64,000 nt of DNA from Streptomyces eurocidicus (GCF_002891295.1 NZ_LGUI01000011.1:248001-312000), one strand, 5' to 3'; positions 44,701 to 52,130 are shown, counted from the first letter of the stretch. The notes: generated from the sequence alone by a model not told the origin. Numbers and translations: made by a program.

Positions 44701-44780
44701 GCGCCGAAGTCGACGTCGCCGCGTACGGCTTTCCGCAGGGCGGGGGCCAGGGAGGGGGCCGGTCCTTCGTCGAGGGGCAT
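41739..44780 (-). CDS. FAD-binding and (4Fe-4S) oxidase (GlcD-GlcF-type fusion) carrying a palindromic-element insertion
   Basis: 1013 residues from ATG 44780 (AAAGG upstream). Order: FAD_binding_4 (VVARGGGTSIAGQATGTGVV, STHGRCTLGGMIGNNACGSH), FAD-oxidase C-domain (HFGDGCVHVRIDFDL, SLSGEHGDGQARAELLPVMY), two 4Fe-4S motifs (VGVAKCRETTAGGAGVMCPS; LCLSCKGCRSDCPVGVD), then CCG domains (RRPCCGLTWISTGQLGRART; LSGGCCGLAGDFGFARGHYE). Such proteins oxidise 2-hydroxyacids such as D-lactate or D-2-hydroxyglutarate at the membrane. Residues about 720-765 do not belong to the family: they are a translated copy of the intergenic palindrome (APDGLKSARPALED) between the Fe-S and CCG parts, in frame. Confidence 0.92.
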   Translation of the reverse strand: MPLDEGPAPSLAPALRKAVRGDVDFGAAARALVTMDASNYRRVPLGVVAPRDADDVAAALAVCREHGVPVVARGGGTSIAGQATGTGVVLDFTRHMDAIKAVDPEARTAVVQPGVVLDTLRAAAGAYGLTFGPDPSTHGRCTLGGMIGNNACGSHSVAWGTTADNVHGLDVLTYGGERARLGRGLDGLPARLADGLRAFVQGDLALLRTGFPELPRRISGYALDALLPERRTDVARAFTGSEGTLGVVTEATVRLVEAPRARALAVLGYADESAAADAAPLLLPFGPLTVEGMAADLVGDAAWLPRGAAGLPRGAAWLFVETGGTGPAEARARAEEIVRAAAPGTTGHEVVTDPAGQRALWRVRDDAAGTATRLPDGGEAWPGWEDCAVPPRRLGAYLREFRALLGRYGLRGAPYGHFGDGCVHVRIDFDLTGPAGVRRFRDFSAEAAGLVVAHGGSLSGEHGDGQARAELLPVMYGPEVVALFTRFKDLWDPAGGLNPGILARPHRLDENLRFEVLPKRPVPVGFAYPGDGGDFAGAVRRCVGVAKCRETTAGGAGVMCPSYRVTREERHSTRGRARLLHEMLAGGRGGVITDGWRSEEVREALDLCLSCKGCRSDCPVGVDMATYKAEFLHHHYAGRVRPAAHYSMGWLPVWLRAAAPAARVLGPLARVRPVAALVKRLGGIAPERELPELAGETFTRWWARRGAVRRRSGWAELSETGGSGHRAPDGLKSARPALEDIREGAGRGEGPAQRHPTPPHPDPAPRPGDRPTLLLWPDTFTTYLSPEAGRAAVAVLEDAGLRVVVPPRRPCCGLTWISTGQLGRARTVLRRTLDTLAPALAAGLPVVVLEPSCAAALRTDLPELLPGDPRARELAASVRTFAQAVEEFAPDWEPPWIGRPAVGQTHCHQHAVLGDAAERRLRERAGLDGELSGGCCGLAGDFGFARGHYEVSVACAEERLLPALRAAPAGAEVLADGFSCRTQVAQLGGGGGPRARHLAEVLAEGLGRATTLP
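42498..42612. repeat. Palindromic element, copy in coding sequence
   Basis: The left outer part (GTGCCGCTGCGCGGGGCC, then CCCCGCCCCTTCCCGAA, about 42508-42560) and the inner palindrome (42562-42584 with 42587-42609, mismatches only at its ends) match the intergenic copies. The right outer arm is missing. It is read through in the minus frame of the FAD/Fe-S oxidase without a stop. Confidence 0.88.
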
Positions 44781-44786
44781 GGGGCA

Positions 44787-44856
44787 ACCTTTCCCCTTCC
44801 CCACCCCTTTCCGGATGTCCGCAGGCGCCGGATGGGCTGGAATCAGCCCATCCGGG
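44787..44856. repeat. Palindromic element, variant copy in the oxidase leader
   Basis: CCGGATGGGCTG (44828-44839) and CAGCCCATCCGG (44844-44855) form a perfect 12-bp stem with a 4-base loop. Relative to other copies a C is T in one arm and the partner G is A in the other, so pairing is kept. Part of the left outer arm (CCTTTCCCC...) reaches to within a few bases of the oxidase start codon. Confidence 0.82.
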
Positions 44857-44908
44857 GGCATCTCCTGGTGGCTCGGGGACCGGGGGCACCTCCTGGTGGC
44901 TCGGGGAG
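44852..44908. repeat. 28-bp direct repeat x2
   Basis: Two nearly identical units of CCGGGGGCAYCTCCTGGTGG followed by CTCGGGGA stand directly next to the variant palindrome, in the region between the oxidase and serC starts. Confidence 0.8.
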
Positions 44909-45066
44909 GAGCTCGCGCGCGACGTGGCCTAGTCGTCCTCCCCGCGGTGGGCCCGTGCGCTCGCCGGAGGCGGGCGTGAGCGGCACACGGCGGGCAAGTC
45001 GAGCGTACGGACTCGGGCGCCGCATCTCACCCGATGGACGCAGATCCGCAGGGCGCTCCCACGCAT

Positions 45067-45072
45067 TAGGCT
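45067..45072 (+). promoter_or_regulatory. -10 element of a likely leaderless serC transcript
   Basis: TAGGCT ends seven bases before the serC GTG, with no Shine-Dalgarno sequence between. This spacing is typical for actinobacterial genes whose mRNA begins at the start codon. Confidence 0.5.
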
Positions 45073-45079
45073 GCCCCCC

Positions 45080-46198
45080 GTGGCTGATATCCAGATCCCC
45101 GCTGACATCAAGCCCGCCGACGGTCGCTTCGGCGCGGGCCCGTCCAAGGTGCGTACGGAGGCGCTCGGCGCCCTGGCTGCCACCGGAACCTCTCTGCTCG
45201 GCACGTCACACCGCCAGGCCCCGGTGAAGAACCTGGTCGGCAAGGTGCGCGACGGTATCCGGGAGCTCTTCTCGCTGCCCGAGGGCTATGAGGTGATCCT
45301 CGGAAACGGTGGTTCCACCGCGTTCTGGGACATCGCGACCCACGGTCTGATCGAGAACAAGTCGCAGCACCTGTCGTTCGGCGAGTTCTCCTCCAAGTTC
45401 GCCAAGGCCGCGAAGCTCGCCCCGTGGCTCGCCGAGCCGAGCGTCGTCTCCTCGGCGCCGGGCACCCACCCGGAGCCGGTCGCCGAGGCGGGCGTGGACG
45501 TCTACGCCCTCACGCACAACGAGACGTCGACCGGTGTCGCGGCGCCGGTCCGGCGCGTCGCGGGCGCGGACGCCGGGGCGCTGGTCCTGGTCGACGCCAC
45601 GTCGGGCGCGGGCGGGCTGCCGGTGGACATCACCGAGTCCGACGTCTACTACTTCGCCCCGCAGAAGTCCTTCGCCGCCGACGGCGGTCTGTGGCTGGCG
45701 GCGTTCTCCCCGGCGGCCCTGGAGCGCGCGGCCCGTGTGCACGCCTCCGGCCGGCACGTCCCCGAGTTCTTCTCGCTGCCGACGGCGATCGACAACTCCC
45801 TGAAGAACCAGACCTACAACACCCCCGCCCTCTCCACCCTCTTCCTGCTCAATGAGCAGCTGGAGTGGATCAACGGCCAGGGCGGCCTGGACTGGGCGGT
45901 CCGCCGCACGGCGACGTCCGCGCGGGCGCTGTACGGCTGGGCCGAGGCGTCGAAGCACGCGACCCCGTTCGTCGCCGACCCGGCGAAGCGGTCGGCGGTC
46001 ATCGGCACGATCGACTTCTCCGAGGACGTGGACGCGGCGGCGGTCGCGGCGGTGCTGCGGGCGAACGGGATCGTGGACACGGAGCCTTATCGCAAGCTGG
46101 GGCGGAATCAGTTGCGGGTGGCGATGTTCCCGGCGATCGATCCTGCGGATGTCGAGGCGCTGACGGCGTGTGTGGATTACGTGATCGAGCGGCTGTAG
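45080..46198 (+). CDS. serC: Phosphoserine aminotransferase
   Basis: 372 residues from GTG 45080. PLP class V enzyme converting 3-phosphohydroxypyruvate and glutamate to phosphoserine, in serine (and pyridoxal phosphate) synthesis. Conserved: PADGRFGAGPSKVRTEALGA, LLGTSHRQAPVKNLVGKVRD, ILGNGGSTAFWDIATHGLIE, ALTHNETSTGV, LVDATSGAGGLPVDI, and the PLP Lys in YYFAPQKSFAADGGLW. Full length. Convergent with the MFS gene of the chorismatase operon, from which a palindromic element separates it. Confidence 0.97.
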   Translation: MADIQIPADIKPADGRFGAGPSKVRTEALGALAATGTSLLGTSHRQAPVKNLVGKVRDGIRELFSLPEGYEVILGNGGSTAFWDIATHGLIENKSQHLSFGEFSSKFAKAAKLAPWLAEPSVVSSAPGTHPEPVAEAGVDVYALTHNETSTGVAAPVRRVAGADAGALVLVDATSGAGGLPVDITESDVYYFAPQKSFAADGGLWLAAFSPAALERAARVHASGRHVPEFFSLPTAIDNSLKNQTYNTPALSTLFLLNEQLEWINGQGGLDWAVRRTATSARALYGWAEASKHATPFVADPAKRSAVIGTIDFSEDVDAAAVAAVLRANGIVDTEPYRKLGRNQLRVAMFPAIDPADVEALTACVDYVIERL

Positions 46199-46211
46199 TG
46201 GGTCGGGGTGC

Positions 46212-46372
46212 GGGTGGGGGTGCCGCTGCGCGGGGCCTTTTCCCCACCCCGCCCCTTCCCGAACCGGGGCTCCGCCCCGGACCCCGGTCCTCAAGCGCCG
46301 GACGGGCTGAATTTCAGCCCGTCCGGCGTTTGAGGACATTCGGGAAGGGGCGGGTAGGGGAAAGCCCCCCTA
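46212..46372. repeat. Palindromic intergenic element between serC and the MFS gene
   Basis: Outer arms 46238-46263 and 46339-46364 match with about one mismatch. Inner arms 46288-46310 and 46314-46336 match with one G:T position, loop 3. It ends almost at the MFS stop codon, between convergent genes, so a bidirectional terminator role is likely. Confidence 0.87.
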
Positions 46373-47572
46373 CCCCCGCCGACCCAACCGCACCACAAAC
46401 CCCATCCCCACCAACGCCGCCCCCGCCACCACCACCCCGAGCAGGGATGAACTGAAAGCGATCCCCTTCGCATCGCTGAGATACCCCGTACCGACCGGCA
46501 GGATCCCCGCGAACAGATAACCCCACGCGCTCAGCGCCGCGTTCGCCTCCGCCAGCCGAGGCCCCGGCACCCGCCCGTTCAGCAGCGAGAAGCCGCCCAG
46601 CTGGCCCATTCCCTGGCCGATCCCGGCCAGTACCGCCGCGGCGAGCAGCAGCCATATGGACGACGCGCGCACGGCCAGGATCACCAGCAGCATGCCCGCG
46701 GCGGTCGCGCCCGTCGCCGTGGCGAGGAGGCGGTGGGGCCGCCACCGGCTCACGAAGAACTGCACGGCGGTCGACGCGCCGAACATGACGAACGCCGAGC
46801 CGCCCGCCACGATCCGGTTGGTCGTGCCGAGGAGGTCCGCGAGCATGGACGGGCCGAGGGCCAGCAGGAACGAGGTCCCGGTCATGCCGGGCATGTACGC
46901 GGCCAGGCCGGCCAGCAGGTCCCGCCTGTTGGGGCGGGGCACGGACGGCAACCGCAGCCACGAGCCGCCGCCGTCGCGGCGCACCTGCGGCAGGGTCCGG
47001 ATGACGAGCAGGGCCGACAGCAGCAGGACGGCCTCGGCGACGAACACCGTCACGGTCGGGGCGGGCAGCAGCTGGGCCGCGCAGCCGGCCAGCAGCGGGC
47101 CCGTCGCCAGGCCGGTGCCCATGGCCACCGATCCGGCGAGCGACGCCTGCCGGCGCCGGTCGGGGCCGCCGACGTCCGACACCGCCGCCATGCCCGCGGC
47201 GACCGCGCCGCCGACCGCGAGGCCGGTCAGCAGGCGCGCGGCGATCAGGGCGGCCACGCTCCCGGCCGTCGCGTACAGCAGGCAGGCGAGGAGGGCGGAC
47301 AGCACGGCCGGGACGAGGACGGTCCGTCGCCCGTAGCGGTCCGAGAGCACTCCGGCGACCGGCAGGGCCACCAGCAGCCCGCCGATGTACGAGGCGAAGA
47401 CGACGGTCAGGGTGCCGGTCCCGAAGCCGATCCGCTGCTGCCACAGCACGAACATCGGGGTGGGCGCGTTCGAGAGCATGAAGACGGCGGTCAGGGGCCA
47501 GGCGGCGAGCCAGACGCTGCGCCGCCCGGTGCCCCGGTGCCGGGCCGTCCCGGTCTCCTGGACGGCGCTCAT
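46370..47572 (-). CDS. MFS exporter of the chorismatase operon
   Basis: 400 residues, 12 predicted membrane helices, from ATG 47572 (ATGA overlap with the LLM gene's stop). First helix region: WLAAWPLTAVFMLSNAPTPM. The loop 2-3 motif LSDRYGRRTVLVPAVLSALL is a variant of MFS motif A. The middle loop LPSVPRPNRRDLLAG connects the two halves. It is last in the operon and overlaps the oxidoreductase gene, so it most likely exports the pathway product (inference). Confidence 0.9.
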   Translation of the reverse strand: MSAVQETGTARHRGTGRRSVWLAAWPLTAVFMLSNAPTPMFVLWQQRIGFGTGTLTVVFASYIGGLLVALPVAGVLSDRYGRRTVLVPAVLSALLACLLYATAGSVAALIAARLLTGLAVGGAVAAGMAAVSDVGGPDRRRQASLAGSVAMGTGLATGPLLAGCAAQLLPAPTVTVFVAEAVLLLSALLVIRTLPQVRRDGGGSWLRLPSVPRPNRRDLLAGLAAYMPGMTGTSFLLALGPSMLADLLGTTNRIVAGGSAFVMFGASTAVQFFVSRWRPHRLLATATGATAAGMLLVILAVRASSIWLLLAAAVLAGIGQGMGQLGGFSLLNGRVPGPRLAEANAALSAWGYLFAGILPVGTGYLSDAKGIAFSSSLLGVVVAGAALVGMGFVVRLGRRG

Positions 47573-48555
47573 GCGAGGCCGCGCAGCAGCGGCAGCAGCT
47601 CCTCCGCGGTGTGTTCGAGGGCGGCTCTGTAGCTCGGCTCGTGGAGGTCGGGGGTGGGCAGGCGCAGCACGATGTGGCGGGCGCCCGCCGCGACGTAGCC
47701 GCCGACCCACTCGGCGACCTGCTCGGGGGTGCCGCCGAAGATGCCCTGGGTGGTGCGCATGGTGGGCAGGTCGAGGCGGTAGTAGGCGCCGAAGTAGGCC
47801 CTCAGCGTCTCCTCGGCCTTCTCGACGCTCCGGTCGACGGCGACCGAGAGGTAGACGGCGCCGGTGACGTCGGACTCGGGGCGCCCGGCGGCCGCACGGG
47901 CCTCCTGCACCCGGAGCCAGCCCTTCTCGTAGTGGGCGGCGGTGGTGCTGGTGGGCATCCAGCCGTCGTAGATCCGCCCGGTGCGCTCCAGCATCTTCGG
48001 GCCGGAGTGCGCCATCCACAGCGGGGGCCCGGCGGGCCGCTCGGTGACGGGCAGCAGCGCCACGTCGTCCAGCCGGTAGTACTTCCCGTCGAAGGAGACG
48101 GGCTCGCCCTCGGCGCCCCACAGGGCGCGGCAGATCTCCAGGGTCTCGCGCATACGGCCCACCCGCTCGTCGAACGGGATCCCGTACGCCGCGAACTCGG
48201 CCTGGGTGGCGGGCGAGGTGAAGCCGGAGCCGAGGCCCGCGATCAGGCGGCCGCCGGAGATCCGGTCCAGGCAGGCGAGTTCATGGGCGAGGTGGACCGG
48301 CGGGCGCAGCGGCAGCAGCACCGCCGTGCCCAGCCGGACCCGCTCCGTGGTGGTGGCCGCCGCCGTCAGGGCGAGCACCGGGTTCATCCGGGAGCGGGCC
48401 AGCGGGGACTCGCCGGCCCATATCGAGTCGTACCCCAGCTGTTCGATCTTCCGGCTCAGTTCGCCGAGGTGACGGGGATAGTCGTTGCGTTCGACGACGG
48501 ATTCGCGTCCGGGGAGGACGACACCGATACGGAGGTCGGTCGGCGTCTGGGGCAC
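47569..48555 (-). CDS. LLM-class flavin- or F420-dependent oxidoreductase
   Basis: 328 residues from GTG 48555 (AGGA upstream). Luciferase-like TIM barrel: LRIGVVLPGRESVVERNDYP, LGYDSIWAGESPLARSRMNP, ERVRLGTAVLLPLRPPVHLA, LDRISGGRLIAGLGSGF and RAYFGAYYRLDLPTM. The cofactor, FMNH2 or F420, cannot be decided by eye. In the operon with chorismatase and DAHP synthase it probably hydroxylates or reduces the aromatic or dihydroaromatic acid. Confidence 0.9.
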   Translation of the reverse strand: MPQTPTDLRIGVVLPGRESVVERNDYPRHLGELSRKIEQLGYDSIWAGESPLARSRMNPVLALTAAATTTERVRLGTAVLLPLRPPVHLAHELACLDRISGGRLIAGLGSGFTSPATQAEFAAYGIPFDERVGRMRETLEICRALWGAEGEPVSFDGKYYRLDDVALLPVTERPAGPPLWMAHSGPKMLERTGRIYDGWMPTSTTAAHYEKGWLRVQEARAAAGRPESDVTGAVYLSVAVDRSVEKAEETLRAYFGAYYRLDLPTMRTTQGIFGGTPEQVAEWVGGYVAAGARHIVLRLPTPDLHEPSYRAALEHTAEELLPLLRGLA

Positions 48556-48576
48556 GGTGTTCCTATCTGAGAGGTC

Positions 48577-48664
48577 CGGCAGGGGTTCCGGCAGGGGTTC
48601 CGGCCTTGGTTCCGGCCGGGGATCAGGAGAAGGCCGGGATCAGGAGAAAGCCGGGGGGTCAGGA
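48577..48664. repeat. Short direct repeats between LLM and DAHP synthase genes
   Basis: CCGGCAGGGGTT-type units and CCGGGATCAGGAGAA-type units are each repeated two or three times, in the 103-bp gap and up to the DAHP synthase stop. The gap is the only sizeable break in the operon, and slippage here has probably lengthened it. Confidence 0.7.
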
Positions 48665-49846
48665 GAAGACGGCGTCGATCAGTTCACGGGCCTGCGCCGG
48701 GTTGAGCCGGGGGTCGCAGAGCGACTCGTAGCGCTCGGACAGCGCGTGCTCGCCGGTGACGGGACCGCCGAGGCACTCGGTCACGTCGGCCGCCGCGGTC
48801 TCCAGGTGGAGGCCGCCGGGGTGCAGCCCCTGCTCCTCAAGGACCTTCCGGAAGGTCAGGGCCTCGGCGACGGCGTCGGAGAGGCGGCGGGTCTTGACGC
48901 CGGTCGCGGTCTGCACGGTGTTGCCGTGCAGGGGGTCGCTGAGCCAGACGACGGGGTGGCCCGCGCCCTGTACGGCCTCAACGACCGGGGCGACGGCCGA
49001 CGCGGGCGTGCCCGCGCCCATCCGCAGGATCAGCGTGAGCCGGCCGGGAAGCCGGCCGGGGTCGAGGACCCGGCAGAGGCGTACGACCTGCTCGGGGGTG
49101 GCGGACGAGCCGATCTTGCAGCCGACCGGGTTGGCCAGGGCGGCGAGGAACTCCACGTGCGCCAGGCCGGGCTGGCGGGTGCGCTCCCCGATCCACGGGA
49201 AGTGGGTCGAGGCCAGGTAGGGGTCCCCGGTCTCCGGGTCGCGGCGCATCTGGGGGCTCTCGTAGTCCATCACCAGGGCCTCGTGGGAGGCCCAGGGCCC
49301 GTACGCGTCGGTGCGCGCGCCGTCGAGCGCGCGCAGGACGGCCGCGCTCGCCTCGTACGCCTGGAGCATCCGGTTGGGGTCGTGACGGCGCGCCGGGGCG
49401 TTGGGTTCGGGCGAGTTGACGAGGTGGCCGCGGAAGACGGGCAGGTCCACGCCGCCGGCGGTCTCGGTGGGGCGGCTGCGCGGCTTGGCGAACTGGCCGC
49501 CCATCCGGCCGATGCGGACGACGGGGTGGCCCGTGCGCAGGGCCACCCGGTCGGCGAGTTCGGCCAGCAGCCGCGCCTTGGCGGCGGTGTGGGTGGCGCC
49601 GCACTCGTGGATGTCCTCGGCGCAGTCGCCGGTCTGGAGCACCCGGGCCCGGCCGAGCGCGACTTCGGCGAGCTGCCTCCGCAGGGTCCGTACGTCCTCG
49701 GCGGTGGTGAGCGCCGGGGCCGTACGGAGGGCGCGGCGGACCCCGGGGAGGTCCGGGTGCGCGCCCCACTGCGGCTGCTGCTCGGCCGGGAGCAGGTCCC
49801 ACACCTCGGGGGCCGGGGCCCCCTGGACGGTGAGCGACTCGTTCAC
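48659..49846 (-). CDS. Class II 3-deoxy-D-arabino-heptulosonate 7-phosphate (DAHP) synthase
   Basis: 395 residues from GTG 49846 (GTGA overlap with the chorismatase stop). First shikimate-pathway enzyme: phosphoenolpyruvate plus erythrose 4-phosphate. Class II blocks: VLQTGDCAEDIHECGATHTA (metal Cys), VVRIGRMGGQFAKPRSRPTE, FRGHLVNSPEPNAPA, STHFPWIGERTRQP, LANPVGCKIGSSATPEQVVR, VVWLSDPLHGNTV and GGLHLETAAADVTECLGG. It is shorter than housekeeping plant or mycobacterial class II enzymes and similar to PhzC-type cluster-borne copies, which often lack feedback inhibition by aromatic amino acids. Its role here is to feed chorismate to the chorismatase. Confidence 0.95.
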   Translation of the reverse strand: MNESLTVQGAPAPEVWDLLPAEQQPQWGAHPDLPGVRRALRTAPALTTAEDVRTLRRQLAEVALGRARVLQTGDCAEDIHECGATHTAAKARLLAELADRVALRTGHPVVRIGRMGGQFAKPRSRPTETAGGVDLPVFRGHLVNSPEPNAPARRHDPNRMLQAYEASAAVLRALDGARTDAYGPWASHEALVMDYESPQMRRDPETGDPYLASTHFPWIGERTRQPGLAHVEFLAALANPVGCKIGSSATPEQVVRLCRVLDPGRLPGRLTLILRMGAGTPASAVAPVVEAVQGAGHPVVWLSDPLHGNTVQTATGVKTRRLSDAVAEALTFRKVLEEQGLHPGGLHLETAAADVTECLGGPVTGEHALSERYESLCDPRLNPAQARELIDAVFS

Positions 49847-50871
49847 CGGGTCCACTCCGGGCCGGGGACGAGTCCTTCGATCTCCACCAGCAGGTCGTCG
49901 CGGCACACGGCCACGTTCATGTACATGACCTCGGTGTCGGGGCCGAAGGCCGACCGGCAGCGCTCGCGCACGACCGGCAGGTCCGCCTCGTGGCGCACGT
50001 AGACCTTGACCAGGCGGAGGTCCTTGAGCTCGTGGCCGCCGTCGAGGCCCGCGGCGGCCAGGTTGGGGCCGCTGATCAGCTCGGCGATGTTCTCCAGCAC
50101 GACGTCGGTCTGCGCGCCGACGTCGCCGCGGTGGACGGTCTCGTGGCCGAGGATGCTGGCGGTGCCGGAGACGAACAGCGCGCCGTCGCCCCCGTCGGCG
50201 CCGGCCGGGTGCAGCCGGGTGGCGCGGGCGAAGCTCGGCGGCTTCGGGCCGTACTGCTCGGGATAGTGGTACGCGGGGGTCTGCCGCTGGTTCTCGACGT
50301 GCCGGGGGCGGCCCTCGCGGCAGGCGAGCAGGGTGAAGGAGATGCCCTCGCCGCGGGTGCCGATGCCGGTGGCGGCGGGCATGTGGCCGGTGCCGTCGCC
50401 GTACGACGCGAATGCCTCGGCGCGGCCGGCGACGAAGTCCTGGTAGATCTCCAGGCCTTCGGCGTTGGGGCCGATGATGTCGCCGACGAAGTTCCACATC
50501 CGGAAGATGTGGGGGTAGCCGAGCTCGCCCACGAGGGCGAAGGCCGCCTCGTACACCTCGCGCACCGTCTTCCGGTACACCGGGAGCGGTGGGATGGCGC
50601 CGGAGATGAAGAGGTATTCGCCGTCGTGGGCGAAGGCCAGGTTGCCGCGGGCTCCGGTGAGGGGCTCGGTGCCGGTGGTCCACACCTCGCGGAAGGAGTC
50701 GAAGCCCGGGGAGGCCATAGGAATGGCGAGTTCCGGGTGGCCCTGCCCGGTGAGGGAGAGGGCGGTGCGCTCGCCGAACGCGACCGTACCGAGGACGTGG
50801 CGCCCGGGAGCGGGCCGCGGTATAGCGTCGAGCGACGTGAAATGGGCCTGTAATGCGGCGTGTCGGGACAT
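49843..50871 (-). CDS. Chorismatase (FkbO/Hyg5 family), TTA-containing first gene of the operon
   Basis: 342 residues from ATG 50871. Chorismatases share a YjgF-like trimer fold and turn chorismate into dihydroxycyclohexadiene carboxylate (FkbO) or 3-hydroxybenzoate (Hyg5). Family segments: GNLAFAHDGEYLFISGAIPP, IFRMWNFVGDIIGPNAEGLE, QTPAYHYPEQYGPKPPSFAR, LFVSGTASILGHETVHRGDV and MNVAVCRDDLLVEIEG. As I recall, the two groups differ at Hyg5 Gly240 and Cys327; Gly236, Cys323 and catalytic-type Glu330 lie here at the same spacing, favouring the 3-hydroxybenzoate type. Codon 7 (50851-50853) is TTA, so expression should need bldA. Confidence 0.9.
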   Translation of the reverse strand: MSRHAALQAHFTSLDAIPRPAPGRHVLGTVAFGERTALSLTGQGHPELAIPMASPGFDSFREVWTTGTEPLTGARGNLAFAHDGEYLFISGAIPPLPVYRKTVREVYEAAFALVGELGYPHIFRMWNFVGDIIGPNAEGLEIYQDFVAGRAEAFASYGDGTGHMPAATGIGTRGEGISFTLLACREGRPRHVENQRQTPAYHYPEQYGPKPPSFARATRLHPAGADGGDGALFVSGTASILGHETVHRGDVGAQTDVVLENIAELISGPNLAAAGLDGGHELKDLRLVKVYVRHEADLPVVRERCRSAFGPDTEVMYMNVAVCRDDLLVEIEGLVPGPEWTR

Positions 50872-51207
50872 GTGCGAACCCTTCGATGGGCCGTCGCCAG
50901 GGCGGCGAGAACGTCAGTGACACCGCAGGGGGTGAGACGAGTGAGCCCTGCGGCGGGCTGTGCTTAAGGTCCGGCCTCGGTCGCGCGGGATCGGTCCGGC
51001 GCGTCGACAAGGCGTGTTGAAGGCACAGTTGGGCGCGGCGCAGCGAAAATCTGCCGGCCCGGCTCACTCCCCCCGTGATCGTTTGCCGGTACGACGGTAC
51101 CCGCGGACGTGTGTGTACGGTCAACTTTTATTCGCCGTCGGGCGGGGTGAGTTGAACCACAAGAGGAGCCGGACTCCCCTTAGTTTTTCGCTCAGTTTTT
51201 CCGCGGC
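50872..51207. promoter_or_regulatory. Upstream region of the chorismatase operon
   Basis: 336 bp with no gene. On the minus strand TTGACC (51119-51124) and TACCGT (51094-51099) could be -35 and -10 boxes, though the 19-bp spacing is long. GGTCAAC and GTTGAACC (51119-51160) are near-complementary and might be an operator. Unproven. Confidence 0.3.
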
Positions 51208-51600
51208 TTACTCGCGACCCGCGTGGACGGCGTCCGCTGCCAGGAGGTTCAGCCTCTCGACCGCCCCGGCCGGCCGCAGGGTGCAGCTGCGCCACGTGAG
51301 CCCGTTGGGGTGCTGAACGAGCGCCAGCCCGCTGGGCTCCACCTCGACGACCCTGCCGGAGCCGCCCGCGACGGTGTCGACGACAAGGTCGCCGATCAGG
51401 GCGCGGGGCACGGACAGCTGGGTGGCCTCAGGGCAGTTGCAGGGGGCGGGGAGGGAGGGAGCGTGGGAGATGAGGTTGAACCCGTGGGCACCGGCGGCGA
51501 CGTAGAGGGGGGCGGGGGTGGTGTGGGGGTGTACTGCGGGGGTGCGGCGGGTGAAACGCGCTCTCGCCCGGGCGATGAGGGCGGGGATAGGGTTTCGCAT
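51208..51600 (-). CDS. Hypothetical protein
   Basis: 130 residues from ATG 51600, with AGGAG eight bases upstream. The N-terminus is basic (MRNPIPALIARARARFTRRT), the middle has PCNCPEATQLSVPRALIGDL and the end LVQHPNGLTWRSCTLRPAGA. No signal peptide, membrane helix or known motif is seen. I have seen similar small proteins beside GntR regulators in Streptomyces but know no function. It is divergent from the GntR gene across 149 bp. Confidence 0.65.
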   Translation of the reverse strand: MRNPIPALIARARARFTRRTPAVHPHTTPAPLYVAAGAHGFNLISHAPSLPAPCNCPEATQLSVPRALIGDLVVDTVAGGSGRVVEVEPSGLALVQHPNGLTWRSCTLRPAGAVERLNLLAADAVHAGRE

Positions 51601-51736
51601 GTCATCAGCTCCTGATTGCAGCAGGGTGGGTGACCGTTGCCCCCGGACCGCTAGGACGGTCGCGGGGGCCTTTTGGCGAGCCACAATAGAGAGGGTGTGA
51701 TGCAGATGTCTACAGTCCTATGCCGACGTTAGCTGC

Positions 51737-51762
51737 TATGTTCGACTAGGTGTCTATACCTA
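51737..51762 (+). promoter_or_regulatory. -10 box and palindrome over the start of the GntR gene
   Basis: TATGTT (51737-51742) ends seven bases before GTG 51750, a leaderless layout. TAGGT-gtctat-ACCTA (51747-51762) is a palindrome across the start codon, the right size for a GntR half-site pair, so the gene may repress itself. Confidence 0.45.
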
Positions 51763-52031
51763 CAGTCGCCGCCGTGATGGAATTCGACCCCACGCTCCCG
51801 AAGTGGACGCAGATCGCGCAGGTCATCCGGCAGCGCATCGCCGCGGGCAAGTACCTGCCGAACCACCTGATCTCCGAGACCCAGTTGGAGCAGGAGTTCG
51901 AGGTCGCGCGCGTCACGGTCCGCAAGGCCACCCGGGCGCTGCGCGAAGAGGGGCTGATCGTCACCACTCACGGCATGGGTTCATTCGTCACCGAACGGGC
52001 CGCCGAAATCGTCAAGTCCTCCACCGACTGA
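51750..52031 (+). CDS. Small GntR-family winged-helix protein
   Basis: 93 residues from GTG 51750; ATG 51777 is an alternative start. It consists of the GntR DNA-binding domain alone (LPKWTQIAQVIRQRIAAGKY, ETQLEQEFEVARVTVRKATR, GLIVTTHGMGSFVTERA). There is no effector-binding domain. Such short GntR proteins occur in Streptomyces chromosomes and on pSAM2-like elements. The leaderless layout and palindrome suggest self-regulation. Confidence 0.88.
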   Translation: MSIPTVAAVMEFDPTLPKWTQIAQVIRQRIAAGKYLPNHLISETQLEQEFEVARVTVRKATRALREEGLIVTTHGMGSFVTERAAEIVKSSTD

Positions 52032-52130
52032 GGCGCACCTTCTCCACGCAGGCGAGAACGCCGTACGCTGGCGCGTACACCGTGCGCTACTGTGGGCTCG
52101 AAGCCCATAAGGCCGTAGAGAGGACCCCGC

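Noticed and set aside
41739..44780. Two separate genes (GlcD-like and GlcF-like) split at the palindrome
   Set aside because: The frame is continuous, no start or ribosome site stands at the second part, and such fusions are known as one protein.
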